DNA from: Coprobacter tertius
GTDB lineage: Bacteria > Bacteroidota > Bacteroidia > Bacteroidales > Coprobacteraceae
Assembly (NCBI RefSeq): GCF_024330105.1
Contig: NZ_JANDHW010000006.1
Coordinates: forward strand, 182,437-246,436
Direction: 5' to 3'
Length of the DNA: 64,000 nucleotides
A model generated the notes under the pieces. It was given only the letters and a program-made list of their open reading frames with translations, made no database searches and was not told the origin of the DNA. Below are positions 17,629 through 29,200 of the stretch, piece by piece. Position 1 is the stretch's first letter, and each line of letters begins with the position of its first letter. Both the position numbers and the translations under genes were made by a program.

Positions 17629-17667
17629 AAAAAAAAGCTGCCGGGAAATATCTCATTCCCCGACAGC
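17629..17667 (-). terminator. Terminator of RND system 2 operon
   Basis: A GC-rich hairpin (17637-17647 with 17656-17667, with minor mismatch) followed on the minus strand by eight T (17629-17636). It lies 27 bases after the pump stop codon. Confidence 0.8.
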
Positions 17668-17693
17668 CAACCCTATATAAAATGCAAGAAACG

Positions 17694-20600
17694 TCAGTCC
17701 ATTTCAATTTTATCAGAGGCTGGAACTTCTTCCGGCTTTCCTCTATCGATATATTTTTCTTGGATAGTTTGCATCAAATGGTAAAAATTAGGTACAAACA
17801 AGGTTCCGAGTAAAGTATTCAATGCCATACCAAACACCACTGCCGTACCCAATGAAATACGACTTTCTGCCCCGGCTCCACTAGCAAAAATCAAAGGCAT
17901 TACTCCCAATATAAAAGCAAATGAAGTCATAAGTATAGGACGTAAACGTACCCTCCCCGCCTCAATAGACGCTTCTGTAATCGATTTTCCATCGTTACGG
18001 TAATCTATAGCAAACTCGACAATCAAAATAGCATTCTTTGCCGAAAGTGCGATGAGCAACACAATACCGATCTGGCTATATATACTTATCGGCAAACTCA
18101 GGGCCATACATCCGAGAACGGCTCCCAATAATGCGAAAGGCAAACTTAAAATAACTGCTATGGGACTGGTCCAGCTCTCGTACTGTGCCGCTAAAACTAA
18201 AATAGCGATAACAATTGCCAAAGCAAAAATAATAGCGACAGAAGATGACGATTGTGTTTCCTGATAAGCCTCTGAAGTCCAACTATATCCGAAATTATTA
18301 CCCAATACCTTATTTGCCAATTCCTCCATACCGGTTATCCCTTCTTTACTGCTCGAACCAGGTTTCGGAATAGCTGTAATTGCAGCTGAAGTATACATAT
18401 TGTAACGGCTTATCAAATCGAGTCCCAATTGTTCTTCAACTGTCGTAAATGAAGAGAAAGGAACCATATCGCCATCACTATTACGCACACTCAAATTAAG
18501 CACATCATCGATAACCGCCCTATTACGAGCTTCGGCTCCTAATTTAACTTGATACACGCGACCGAACTCTACAAAATCGTTCACATAGGCCGATCCCATA
18601 TAAAACGACAAAGTGGAAAAAACATCTTTCAGTTCAAGTCCCTGCAATTTTACTTTATCCCTGTCGATATTGAGAAAATATTGCGGAGTACTTCCTTGAT
18701 ACATCGAATTCAACATCAAAAGTGAAGGTTCCTCTCCTACCCGGCTTACAAGTGCGTTCACCGCATTTTGCAACTCGGTAGGTCCTAGATTATTACGATC
18801 TTCCAACTCGAACTGTAAACCTCCACTTACTCCCAAACCGGAAATTGCCGGCGGATTTACAGCAAAAATCGTAGCTTCCTGAATGCTGGCAGCCTGACCA
18901 TTCAGACGATTGACAACCGAAAAAACACTTTGATCTTTTTCTTTACGGTCTTTCCAATTTTTCAGCATAACAAACAAAGTCGCTCCACTCGAAGTATTCG
19001 CTCCTTGAAACATCGAAAATCCATTAATACATAAATATGTTTTTACTTCGGGATAAGTATTAAGAATATCTCCTACCCGTTTTGTTACTGCCTGCGTACG
19101 ATCCAGACTCGAAGCATTGGGTAATTGTACCGACACGACAAAATATCCCTGGTCTTCCTGTGGTATAAATGAGGTCGGCCATTTCAAGAAAATCCATATC
19201 GTAACAGCCGAAATCGCTGCAAATATCAACATCGTCATTGCAGGTTTCTTTAAGAAAAAAGTTATAGTTTTTACATATCCTTTCAGTGTAGCATCATATC
19301 CTTTATCGAACATTCTGTATATCCACGCTTTTTTCTCTTTTGTCGGTTGCAGAAAAATAGCACACAATGCTGGTGTCAGTGTCAAAGAATTGAATCCGCT
19401 AAAAAAAGTAGCGGCAGCAATCGTTAATGCAAACTGTTTATAAAGCTGACCAGTTATACCGCCTATAAAAGCCGTAGGAATAAATACGGCAAGCAATACC
19501 AAAACCACACCTACTACAGGCCCTGTAATTTCACGCATTGCGATAGATACTGCTTCTTTACGTTTATATTTTCCGGTATCGAGAAGCCGTGTAGAATTCT
19601 CGACGACCACGATCGCATCATCGACCACGATCGCAATAGCCAATACCAAACCGAAAAGAGTAAGTGTATTTATAGAAAAATCCAGTAACCGCATCACGGC
19701 AAACGTACAGATTAACGATACCGGAATTGTAAGTGCCGGAATAATTACTGCCCTGAAATTTTGCAGGAATAACAAAATGACTAACATAACCAGTAACGTC
19801 GTTTCAACAAATGTCACCAACACCTCATCGATAGAAGCAGTTACAAACTCCGTAGTATCTAATACTACATCATAATGAATATCTGCCGGAAGATAACGAC
19901 TCAGTTCCTCCATTTTTTTTCTTACTTCTTTTGCTACCTGCAAAGAATTGGAACCAGGTAACTGATAAATAGCGATTGCCGCCGTTTGCTTTCCCTTTTG
20001 TGAAGAGGTTACATTATACGAAGCGCTCCCGAGGTCGATCGTAGCAATATCTTTCAATCTCAAATAACTTCCGTCCGAAAGCGCCTTAATAACGATATCA
20101 CCGAATTGATCGGCTGTTACCAATCGCCCCTGAGCTGTAAGAGTAAACTGAAATTCGGTATTTCCCGACACCGGAGGTTGTCCTACCTGGCCAGCCGAAA
20201 CTTCTATATTCTGAGATTGAATCGCAGCATATACATCAGAAGGTGTTAATTGCCTGATACGCATTATTTCCGGATCGAGCCATACCCTCATACTATAATT
20301 ATCGGCCCCGAAAACACTCACCGACCCTACTCCCGGCAACCGAGACAACTCATCGGTCAAATTCAGTTTCGCATAATTAGAAAGATATAATCCGTTATAA
20401 ACCGGATTATCCGACTGCAAAGAAAGAAACATTACAATATTAGTCGACTGCTTACGGGTAATAATGCCCTGTTGTATTACCGCCTCAGGCAAATTCCCCT
20501 GAGCAATATTCACCCGGTTCTGAACCAGCACAGTTGCCATATCAACATCAGTACCTACCTCAAAAGTGACCGTAAGGGTATATTGCCCCGATCCGGAAGA

Positions 20601-20846
20601 AGAAGAACTCATGTAAATCATACCATCTACCCCGTTTACCTGTTCTTCGATAGGGGCCCCTACAGTACGAGCAACCGTTTCGGCACTAGCACCAGGATAT
20701 ACGGCCGTAACTTGTACAGTAGGAGGTGTAATATCGGGAAACTGCGCTATGGGAAGCGTATTTAGCGTTACCAAACCAGCTAACACCATAAGTATAGCCA
20801 GTACAGTAGCGAATATAGGTCTGTCGATAAAAAATTTCGAAAACAT
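17694..20846 (-). CDS. RND system 2: inner membrane HAE-1 multidrug efflux pump (AcrB-like)
   Basis: A 1050-residue RND exporter. The N-terminus [20 protein letters not shown] and the proton-relay pair Asp409-Asp410 in [12 protein letters not shown] are standard for the HAE-1 family. The pore-domain part [20 protein letters not shown] and the end segment [17 protein letters not shown] are also typical. It is the last gene of an operon ordered channel-adaptor-pump, unlike system 1 (adaptor-pump-channel). The sequence is close in style to AcrB/MexB, but substrates are unknown. Confidence 0.96.
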   Translation of the reverse strand: MFSKFFIDRPIFATVLAILMVLAGLVTLNTLPIAQFPDITPPTVQVTAVYPGASAETVARTVGAPIEEQVNGVDGMIYMSSSSSGSGQYTLTVTFEVGTDVDMATVLVQNRVNIAQGNLPEAVIQQGIITRKQSTNIVMFLSLQSDNPVYNGLYLSNYAKLNLTDELSRLPGVGSVSVFGADNYSMRVWLDPEIMRIRQLTPSDVYAAIQSQNIEVSAGQVGQPPVSGNTEFQFTLTAQGRLVTADQFGDIVIKALSDGSYLRLKDIATIDLGSASYNVTSSQKGKQTAAIAIYQLPGSNSLQVAKEVRKKMEELSRYLPADIHYDVVLDTTEFVTASIDEVLVTFVETTLLVMLVILLFLQNFRAVIIPALTIPVSLICTFAVMRLLDFSINTLTLFGLVLAIAIVVDDAIVVVENSTRLLDTGKYKRKEAVSIAMREITGPVVGVVLVLLAVFIPTAFIGGITGQLYKQFALTIAAATFFSGFNSLTLTPALCAIFLQPTKEKKAWIYRMFDKGYDATLKGYVKTITFFLKKPAMTMLIFAAISAVTIWIFLKWPTSFIPQEDQGYFVVSVQLPNASSLDRTQAVTKRVGDILNTYPEVKTYLCINGFSMFQGANTSSGATLFVMLKNWKDRKEKDQSVFSVVNRLNGQAASIQEATIFAVNPPAISGLGVSGGLQFELEDRNNLGPTELQNAVNALVSRVGEEPSLLMLNSMYQGSTPQYFLNIDRDKVKLQGLELKDVFSTLSFYMGSAYVNDFVEFGRVYQVKLGAEARNRAVIDDVLNLSVRNSDGDMVPFSSFTTVEEQLGLDLISRYNMYTSAAITAIPKPGSSSKEGITGMEELANKVLGNNFGYSWTSEAYQETQSSSSVAIIFALAIVIAILVLAAQYESWTSPIAVILSLPFALLGAVLGCMALSLPISIYSQIGIVLLIALSAKNAILIVEFAIDYRNDGKSITEASIEAGRVRLRPILMTSFAFILGVMPLIFASGAGAESRISLGTAVVFGMALNTLLGTLFVPNFYHLMQTIQEKYIDRGKPEEVPASDKIEMD

Positions 20847-20907
20847 CGTATCAGTTTTTACAACGAGTTAATAGTTCTTTTATATAAATGATATATGCCC
20901 CGTCTCC

Positions 20908-22038
20908 CTATTTATCTATGACAGGATCTACAGTCATACCTTCTCTTACTTTCAACAAGGCTTTCGTAACATAACGATCGTTGCCAGTTAATCCGCTGGT
21001 CACCTCACGCAAAGTATCGGCAACCAGTTCTCCCACTTCGATATGCCGATAAACGACTTTATTCGAGTCGTTTACCAAATACAGATATTTTCCCAACTGA
21101 TCGGTTCCGATAGAAGCATCCTTTACCATAACCGCACTATCGTTCTTACCATAAGGCAAACTGATTGTAACATACAACCCGCTCTTAAGTTCACCTTCAG
21201 GGTTATCAACTTGTGCCCGCACCGTCATAGTCCCCGTAGATAACTGGATATTTGGAGATAAATAATCTAATTTTCCCACATACTCCTTAGCAAGAGGTTG
21301 TTGGAAGGTAAGGGTAATTTCTTTAGGAAGACGTCCCTCCGAAACCTTTTCCGGAGATGCCATCATCATCTTTAAATATTGATTGTCTTCGATATTGAAA
21401 TAAGCATACATTTTATCATCCTGATATAGGGTAGCTAATGTAGTCGCCTGTAAAGAACCGTTGATATAATTACCCACATCATATTGGGACCGGGAAACAC
21501 GTCCCCGATAAGGGGCCTTCACATAACAGTAGCTCAAATTAGTACGAGCTGTCGCCAATTGTGCCCGAGCCTCTTTTAATGCTGCCTGAGCAGCTTCTAC
21601 ATTAGTGCGGGATTGTATCAAATCGATCTCGCTTATCGCATCTTCTTGAGCCGCTTCTTTCATCCGGGTATAATTATTCTGAGCATAATCGAGTTTCGCC
21701 TCTGCCGACTTTACTGCTGCTTCGGATTGATTGACCGATTCCTGATATAAAGTCGGTTCTATAACAAACAATAAAGTCCCTGCCGGCACCACATTCCCAG
21801 GTTCATAAGCAATCTTCTGCAAATACCCGTTTACTCTGGCAACCAGATTTACAGTTTGTTCCGAAGAGAGATAACCCGGATATTTTTTATGTAAAGTAAT
21901 CGGCTTCACTTCGGGATATGCCACCGATATCTTTTGTATAGGTTGCTGCGTCTGGGCTTCTTTTTGCCGGCATCCTGCCAATAAAAGCAACGCCGGTAAC
22001 AGGTATAATACACTATGGTGGAAAACAAATTTCGTCAT
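20908..22038 (-). CDS. RND system 2: periplasmic adaptor lipoprotein (AcrA/MexA-like)
   Basis: Membrane-fusion protein of 376 residues. The start at 22038 is chosen over 22083 because MTKFVFHHSVLYLLPALL then leads straight to a lipobox LAGC (Cys23) and avoids overlap with the channel gene. Barrel-sandwich halves are ARVNGYLQKIAYEPGNVVPAG and YCYVKAPYRGRVSRSQYDVG, with a coiled-coil hairpin between them. It sits 29 bases after the channel gene and 61 bases before the pump. Confidence 0.94.
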   Translation of the reverse strand: MTKFVFHHSVLYLLPALLLLAGCRQKEAQTQQPIQKISVAYPEVKPITLHKKYPGYLSSEQTVNLVARVNGYLQKIAYEPGNVVPAGTLLFVIEPTLYQESVNQSEAAVKSAEAKLDYAQNNYTRMKEAAQEDAISEIDLIQSRTNVEAAQAALKEARAQLATARTNLSYCYVKAPYRGRVSRSQYDVGNYINGSLQATTLATLYQDDKMYAYFNIEDNQYLKMMMASPEKVSEGRLPKEITLTFQQPLAKEYVGKLDYLSPNIQLSTGTMTVRAQVDNPEGELKSGLYVTISLPYGKNDSAVMVKDASIGTDQLGKYLYLVNDSNKVVYRHIEVGELVADTLREVTSGLTGNDRYVTKALLKVREGMTVDPVIDK

Positions 22039-22067
22039 AATTATAGTTTTATACTGATTTAATATTT

Positions 22068-23492
22068 TCATTGACCGAGCCATCCCCCTCCTACAGCACG
22101 ATATAACTGTATAAGATACGACAATGCTCCTCCCTGTGCCGACACCAAAGAATTTTGATAGCTAAGTAACGAACGTTGAGCATCGAGAACATTCTGAAAA
22201 GGAGCTAAGCCTTGTTTGTAAAGATCGAGTGAGAGCTTTAGAGTAAGCTCACTTTGAACAATTACCTCCCGAAGAGCGACCACTTGTTTTATCGAACCTG
22301 AATATCCGCTCATCGCATTTTCCACTTCCTGAACTGCATTAAGAACCGTTTGATTATATTGACGGATATTTTCATCGAGTTGAGCTTTTGCTGCTTTTAA
22401 AGCCTGAATACGTTGCGTACCCTGAAATAAAGTCCAGTTCAAAGTAGGCGCAATTTGATAAGTAAGACTTTTATTATTAAAAAAGTTATCCATCTCCCGA
22501 GAGGCAAAACCGATACTCCCTTTAAGATAGAATTTAGGTAAATAATCTGACTTAGCCGCACCGACCGATGCAGCATAAGAGGCCACGGTACGTTCAGCGG
22601 CCCTTATATCGGGGCGCTGACGCAATAAATTAGCAGGAATACCTACACTTACCAGTTTTAAATAATCAGGTAAAGGTGCCGCAGTAATCAATACTGGCTT
22701 TAATTCCGAAGGATAAAGCCCCAACAATATCGAAAGGCCGTTAATTTGTTGTTCTATCGCTGCTTCTAAAGCAGGAAGAGAGGCCTTGGTACTATAATAT
22801 ACCGTTTTAGCCTGAGCAACATCGAGTTGTGAAACTAATCCTGTATTATACCTCACTTCTGTAATATGTAAAATTGCCTTCTGAGACGCGATATTTTGTT
22901 CTGCAACAATACGTTGTTGTTGATAAGTACGTAATTGTGCATATCCCGACGCCACCTGGGCACAAAGCGATACCATAACCGCATTATAATCCTCACGACT
23001 TGCCCGATACATTTCTTTCGAGGCCTTCATGCGATTACGTATCGATCCGAAAACATCAATTTCCCAATTCACCGAAGCTTCGGCAGAAGCATATTGAGTA
23101 ATACGATCGATAGGATACGGCATCCTCGTAGTATTTTCACTGGATTGCTGGCGGGTCCATCCTCCTGAAAAACTTACGCCCGGATAAAATCCAGCCTGGG
23201 ATTCACGGAAAACTGCTTTTGCCTGTCTAATACGATCGGCAGCCATCAACAGATCATAATTATTTTCCACTGCCTTAGAAATAAGCGAATCCAGCAATGT
23301 ATCATTAAAACCTTGCCACCAACTGTCTTCAATCGGTAAGGTTTGAACAAATAACGAATCGGGATCCCAGTTTGCCGGCATCTCGTTTTCGAGATATCGG
23401 TTATCCCTCTGCTGTGCAAAAGTTTTATCACAATAAAAAACCAGACATAAAACCAGACCGGTAAGGACGACTGTTATTCTCTTTAACCCCAT
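22068..23492 (-). CDS. RND system 2: TolC-family outer membrane channel
   Basis: Outer membrane factor of 474 residues from the start at 23492, where MGLKRITVVLTGLVLCLVF gives a signal peptide cleaved after TFAQ; an upstream in-frame ATG at 23528 would add 12 residues with no signal character. It has no lipobox, unlike the channel of system 1. The NodT motif LRQRPDIRAAERTVASYAAS and LNWTLFQGTQRIQALKAAKAQ mark the family. It is the first gene of the operon. The upstream gap to the divergent aldehyde dehydrogenase gene is 154 bases and must hold both promoters. Confidence 0.94.
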   Translation of the reverse strand: MGLKRITVVLTGLVLCLVFYCDKTFAQQRDNRYLENEMPANWDPDSLFVQTLPIEDSWWQGFNDTLLDSLISKAVENNYDLLMAADRIRQAKAVFRESQAGFYPGVSFSGGWTRQQSSENTTRMPYPIDRITQYASAEASVNWEIDVFGSIRNRMKASKEMYRASREDYNAVMVSLCAQVASGYAQLRTYQQQRIVAEQNIASQKAILHITEVRYNTGLVSQLDVAQAKTVYYSTKASLPALEAAIEQQINGLSILLGLYPSELKPVLITAAPLPDYLKLVSVGIPANLLRQRPDIRAAERTVASYAASVGAAKSDYLPKFYLKGSIGFASREMDNFFNNKSLTYQIAPTLNWTLFQGTQRIQALKAAKAQLDENIRQYNQTVLNAVQEVENAMSGYSGSIKQVVALREVIVQSELTLKLSLDLYKQGLAPFQNVLDAQRSLLSYQNSLVSAQGGALSYLIQLYRAVGGGWLGQ

Positions 23493-23646
23493 AATTGCTC
23501 GTTCCGTTTTTATAATATAACAAACCATTTTATTATTTGTTTAGATAAAAAGCAAAACGATAAAAATAGCGGATACATAAATTTATATTACCTTTACACC
23601 ATGGAAAAACGTACTGTTTTCTCTTTAAAATTACGCTCTGAAAGAG

Positions 23647-25014
23647 ATGGATAACGAATGTTTAATTGACAGGCAACGTTCTTTTTTCAATAACGGGAAA
23701 ACCCGGAATATTTCTCGCAGGATAGAATCGTTATCGATCCTGTACAATACAATCGTAAAATACCGGAAAGAAATAGGAGATGCATTGCGAACAGATTTGG
23801 GAAAATCGGAGTTCGAAAGTTATATTTCTGAAACAGGATTTGTTTTACAGGAAATACGACATACCTTAAAACATTTGAAAAAATGGGCTAAACCGCAAAA
23901 AGTAAAAACACCCCTGATCCTTTTTGGAAGTAAAAGTGAAATACAATATATTCCTTACGGGGTAGTACTCATATTATCTCCCTGGAACTATCCCTTCCAA
24001 CTCTCGATGACCCCCCTTGTAGGTGCAATCGCCGCAGGAAATACAGTCATTCTGAAACCTTCACCCGACTCCCCTCGAACAAATATTATTCTGAAAAGAA
24101 TCATTTCAGAATGCTTTTCTCCCGATTATGTCGATTGTATAGAAGCTGATAAACGGGAAACCGATCTTTTACTAAAGAACAGGTTCGATTATATTTTTTA
24201 TACCGGTGGTCCTTCATTTGGAAAAAAAGTTGCAGAAGCAGCCTCGGCAAACCTGACACCTGTAACCCTTGAGTTGGGAGGAAAATCTCCTTGCATTGTA
24301 GATTGGGATGTCGATATAGAAGTCGCTGCACGCCGCATCGTATGGGGAAAATTCCTAAATTGCGGCCAAACATGTGTCGCTCCTGATTATATTTGGGTAC
24401 ATCGTAACGTAAAAGAAAAACTGATAGATTGCCTGATCTCGGAAATTAAACGACAATATGGAGAAAATCCTCTTTCGAATTCCGATTATCCTCATATCGT
24501 CAATATACAACGATTTTATCATTTATTACTCTTGCTCAAGCAAGGGAAAATAGAATGGGGAGGAAATTACGTCGAAGATAAATTATATATAGCCCCCACG
24601 ATTCTTTCTGAGATCAGCACACAGAGCCGTGTCATGGATGAGGAGATATTCGGTCCTATATTACCGGTTCTCGAATACAATAATATCAATGATTGTATCG
24701 AGTTTATCCAAAACGGAGAAAAGCCTCTTGCATTATATGTTTTTACCCGTAATAAAAAAACAGCCGATAAAGTATTATCCGAAACTTCTTCTGGTGGAGC
24801 ATGTATTAATGATGTAATATCACATCTGGTAAATACAAACTTACCCTTCGGAGGAATAGGCAACAGCGGAATGGGGTCTTATCACGGAATTCATAGTTTC
24901 AGACTTTTTAGTCACGCACGAGGAGTTGTAAGTACATCTACAAAAATTAATCCTGGAATAAAATTCGCACCTTATGCCCAAAAATTAAAATGGTTGAAGA
25001 TGCTTATGAAATAA
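23647..25014 (+). CDS. Aldehyde dehydrogenase, ALDH3 (fatty aldehyde) type
   Basis: NAD(P)-dependent oxidation of aldehydes to acids. At 455 residues it has the shorter ALDH3 length. Glu209 in LELGGKSP and catalytic Cys243 in NCGQTCVAP fall at exactly the positions used in rat ALDH3. SPWNYPFQLSMTPLVGAIAAGN is the standard cofactor-domain segment, and NLPFGGIGNSGMGSYHG the C-terminal loop. The last 20 residues (KFAPYAQKLKWLKMLMK) are basic and hydrophobic, which in fatty-aldehyde members helps membrane contact. An iron alcohol dehydrogenase gene starts 10 bases after the stop, so the pair could interconvert alcohol, aldehyde and acid. Confidence 0.94.
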   Translation: MDNECLIDRQRSFFNNGKTRNISRRIESLSILYNTIVKYRKEIGDALRTDLGKSEFESYISETGFVLQEIRHTLKHLKKWAKPQKVKTPLILFGSKSEIQYIPYGVVLILSPWNYPFQLSMTPLVGAIAAGNTVILKPSPDSPRTNIILKRIISECFSPDYVDCIEADKRETDLLLKNRFDYIFYTGGPSFGKKVAEAASANLTPVTLELGGKSPCIVDWDVDIEVAARRIVWGKFLNCGQTCVAPDYIWVHRNVKEKLIDCLISEIKRQYGENPLSNSDYPHIVNIQRFYHLLLLLKQGKIEWGGNYVEDKLYIAPTILSEISTQSRVMDEEIFGPILPVLEYNNINDCIEFIQNGEKPLALYVFTRNKKTADKVLSETSSGGACINDVISHLVNTNLPFGGIGNSGMGSYHGIHSFRLFSHARGVVSTSTKINPGIKFAPYAQKLKWLKMLMK

Positions 25015-25024
25015 ATAATTGATT

Positions 25025-26179
25025 ATGGAAAATTTCACTTTTCAGAATCCGACCCGGCTTATATTCGGTAAAGGTTCTATCGAACAATTAAATTCGGAAA
25101 TTACTCCCGAAAAAAGGATTATGGTCTGTTTCGGAGGGGGAAGTGCCAAAAAGAACGGAGTATATGAACAAGTTAAGCAAGCTTTGTCGGGACATTTTAC
25201 CGTAGAATTTTGGGGAATAGAACCTAACCCCGACTATGATACAGTAATGAAAGCTGTTGCTCTGGCACGGGAAAATAACATCGATTTTTTACTCGCAGTA
25301 GGAGGAGGATCGGTGATAGACGCTACTAAATTTATCGCCCATGCTATTCCTTATAAAGGGGAAGATGCCTGGCAACTTGCTATTCACAACGACCTGATAA
25401 AAGAAAGTACCCCATTAGGTGTAATACTCACTTTACCTGCAACCGGTTCAGAAATGAACCACCGAGGTGTACTGTCTCGAAGAAAAACAAAAGAAAAGGT
25501 CTCTTTTATTTCTCCTTTCTCTTTCCCGAAATTTGCCATTCTCGACCCAGTCGTTACTTTTACCTTACCCGAAAAACAACTGACCAACGGAGTTGTAGAT
25601 TCTTTTATGCATATCATGGAACAATATATGACTTCTACTGGAAACAGTGTTTTAATGGATCGTTGGGCTGAAGGCGTTTTACTTTCATTGATCGAACTCG
25701 GACCGAAAGTTCTGGCAGACAAAACAGATTATGATACAATGGCAAATTTCATGCTTTGTGCAACAATGGCATTAAACGGTTTTACCGGGATGGGGGTTCC
25801 ACAAGATTGGGCAACTCATCGCATCGGTTACGAGCTCACCATTCTTTACGGACTCGACCATGCCGAAACATTGGCTGTCGTTTACCCGGCACTATTAAAG
25901 ATTTTGAAAAACCAGAAAATGGAAAAACTTGCACAATATGCCGAGAGAGTTTGGGGTATCCAAAGCGGAAGTATCACCGAAAAAGCAGACTTAGCCATAC
26001 AACTTACCGAAGGCTTTTTTCGTAAAATGGGAATGAAAACGCATATGAAGGAATACGGAATTCCTCCAGAAGCCATAGATATCATCTATAATCGTTTGAA
26101 AAAAAACGGAGCAGTTTATGGCGAAAATAAAAATGTCGATGCAGAAATGGCTCGCAAAATATTTGCTGAAAGCTATTAA
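25025..26179 (+). CDS. Iron-containing alcohol dehydrogenase (butanol dehydrogenase BdhA/YqhD-like)
   Basis: NAD(P)H-dependent reduction of aldehydes to alcohols. The ATG at 25025 is preferred to the TTG at 25019. The protein has 384 residues: FGKGSIEQL and FGGGSAKKNGVY at the N-terminus, the dinucleotide motif VGGGSVIDATKF, and the metal site shown by GVVDSFMHIMEQYM and the His pair in WATHRIGYELTILYGLDHAETLA. This arrangement is that of the BDH/YqhD subgroup. It forms a two-gene unit with the aldehyde dehydrogenase, ended by a very strong hairpin. It may remove toxic aldehydes or balance redox; the substrate is not readable. Confidence 0.95.
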   Translation: MENFTFQNPTRLIFGKGSIEQLNSEITPEKRIMVCFGGGSAKKNGVYEQVKQALSGHFTVEFWGIEPNPDYDTVMKAVALARENNIDFLLAVGGGSVIDATKFIAHAIPYKGEDAWQLAIHNDLIKESTPLGVILTLPATGSEMNHRGVLSRRKTKEKVSFISPFSFPKFAILDPVVTFTLPEKQLTNGVVDSFMHIMEQYMTSTGNSVLMDRWAEGVLLSLIELGPKVLADKTDYDTMANFMLCATMALNGFTGMGVPQDWATHRIGYELTILYGLDHAETLAVVYPALLKILKNQKMEKLAQYAERVWGIQSGSITEKADLAIQLTEGFFRKMGMKTHMKEYGIPPEAIDIIYNRLKKNGAVYGENKNVDAEMARKIFAESY

Positions 26180-26184
26180 GTATT

Positions 26185-26244
26185 TTTATAATCCGTAAAG
26201 AGGGAGTAATGCAATGTTTATACTCCCTCTTTACGGATTATAAA
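26185..26244. terminator. Bidirectional terminator, perfect 24-bp stem
   Basis: 26185-26208 pairs perfectly with 26221-26244 around a 12-base loop. It lies between the alcohol dehydrogenase gene and the convergent GH2 gene, 5 bases after the stop of the first. Confidence 0.8.
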
Positions 26245-26283
26245 CGACAGATTATTCCTTCCCCGTCGTCTCTTATCATAAAA

Positions 26284-29200
26284 TTATTCGCTTATAATCT
26301 TTACGATTTCAGCTTGACCTTCAATAACGGCTTTTACAATATAACTACCGGCAGGCACACTTTGAGTAATAATGTTGCCGTTTGTATTCACACGGGATAT
26401 TAAAGCACCTGCAGCATTATAAATCCAAACAGAAGCCGGTTTTTTAGTCTCGATAATAATATTACCACCAGTTGCCGAAACATTCATTACATTAACTTTC
26501 TGAACAGTTTCAAGCCCCGACACATCTCCTTCTTTAAATTTCAATACAGGATAAAGGGTTCCTTCCGGATAAGACCACACATTTACAAAATCCCAACCGA
26601 TACCTTCATAGAAAGATCTCTTTTGAAGATCGGAAAGAGGTTTCTTATAACTTGCTGCAAGATCTCCCAATTCTGGATCTACTGTTCCGCCGACTACCTC
26701 TATTGCATTGCTTGCATACATATTAGTTCCGAAAGTAATCAGTTTCTTTTTATACTCTCCGGTTGTTTTGGGAGATATCGGCGAAACCATCCCCCCCTTT
26801 AAAGAAGAGGCCAACGAGACTACATTATTAATATATACTTCATCAGATTCTATAAGCCCCACAATACCGCCAACATTACAACTTTCGTTAGTAGATCCTA
26901 CCAACTTCCCTGTATAATATACATTTTCTATTTCGGTATTTTTAGCAGAACCTATTATACCTCCTAACTGAAGATCGGAAGACCATACATTTCCATCGGT
27001 AACATAACAATTCTTTATCGAAGTAATAAGACCTCCATTTACCGTAGCGCCCCCAATACCTCCGACATGGTCGGTCCCCGATAACGAAGGTTTGGTAACC
27101 ACAACATTTTCAACCGTCGTCGCACGGCCTTTACCAAACAAAGTCCCTACATTCTGAGCCCCTATCACTTTACAATTCTCAAGTTCGAGATTACGTATCA
27201 CCGCTCCTTCGGTATAACCGAACAAACCTTGATTATTTACCCCCGAATTTGTAATTTTCATATTCTTTACCGCATAACCTTTTCCATCGATAAAACCGGT
27301 AAACGGAGCTGTTTCACTCCCGATTGGGAGGAATTTCGTAAACTTAGATAAATCGATATCGGCAGTAAGCTCATAAAAACCGCCTAAATCATTACGAATG
27401 GCATCAAATTCCTCAGGAGTACTTATTTTCTTAACAATTACTTCCGGTGTTTCCCCCTCGTTTTTTTCATAATCCAACGGAATTTCGGTTACAAAACCTA
27501 AGTCGATGTATTGGCCGCCCCAATCTTGGGTACATTTTACAGCTATAAGATTATTTCCCGTACGGCGTATCGCATTTTTAACTTCATCGGTCAAATCAAT
27601 AGCACGATAATCGGTAACATAACCTGTACCGCTTGCAGCCAAAACGCCATTAATATAAACCTCGAAATCCTCATCATTAAAAATACTCAATTTCATTCCA
27701 TTAAACTCCTCATCGGAAAGCTTCGAGAAATCAAAATTTCGACGGAGATAAATCGAGTTTTTTCCATTCCATTCCGTCCTTATCCTTGCTCCCGACATCT
27801 CTCCCTGTCCAAATCCCGATAATCCGTATTTCCAATTACTTACATCAAAATCCGAGTCGGTATTCCAACCGGTAGCCGGTGATGAAGTCGATATCGTATA
27901 ATACCAATGTAACGTATCACATTGTACTGCAGAAGGATATACATAATCACCCAAAGCTTTTGTTTTTAACTTAATGACACCTGTCTTAAAACTTTCAAAC
28001 TGATCATCTTCGAGTTTACGAACTTTACGGTCATAAGTATATAATCCGTTAATTTCTTTTTCTACATCGGTAAACTGAGTAATAACGATTGCATTTAATC
28101 CTTTTCCCGTCAATCCGAAAGCTAAATCATTCACTTCATTCATCCGTTCCGAAAGTTCCTGAGTCGAATTTACTTCTGTCCATGAAAAATACTGATCGGT
28201 ATACATGTGACCATCTATCTTCAAGCCATAACCTTCGGTTTCACCGCAAACAGTCGCTCTCTTATTGTACGCGTTATCGTAAATGCCAGGCTTGGGATAA
28301 CTATGACGATCGACGATGTCTCCCAATTCATAATTTACCCAACCGCTTGCCGGATTGATAAGTCTCGTATTATCTAATTTACGGATAAGATTTACTCCGT
28401 TGATCGTATGCGAAGGATCAATAGCACCAAACTGTCCCCAGTTTTCATTATAAGGAACCCAAACGATAATACTCGGAACATTTATCAAGGATTTCACAAT
28501 ATTTTCGGTTTCTTTCAAGAAATTTCTCTTTACCCAGTCGTTATTTCCTAATAATTTGGTCTGATCGGGAAATTCATTGGAAGAATTCGGCATATCCTGC
28601 CATACTACTAAACCTATCGAATCACAATAGTAATACCAACGCGCCGGTTCGGTCTTAATATGTTTACGGATCATATTGAATCCGAATTCTTTCATTTTCT
28701 CGATATCCCATTTCCATGCCTCATACGAAGGTGCCGTATAATTACCATCGGGCCAGAAACCCTGATCGAGCGGGCCATACTGAAATAGCGGTTTATCATT
28801 CAAAAACATATAAGGTCTTCCACGTAATTTTCCCAATTCGATCTTCCGCATTCCAAAATAACTATCAACCTTATCAGCTACGACATCGTCTTTTTTCAGT
28901 TCGAACCTCAGATCATAAAGAAAAGGTGAATCGGGCGACCAAAGTTTAACCTCGGAAGAGCCTAAAGGTATATTAGTTTCTTCATTTATATTAATGATTT
29001 GAGTAGCGACTGGAGTCTCATCATCGATGACCGTCACTTCCACAATATAACCTTCGGCATTTTCTGCTTCAACCTTTATCTTTACCTGACTGTTATCGAC
29101 ATCGGGAATAATACGAAAATCGGTTATATAAGTTTCCTCTACAGGCTCGAGCCATACTGTCTGCCATATTCCGGACGAAGGCGCATAATCGATAGCCGCA

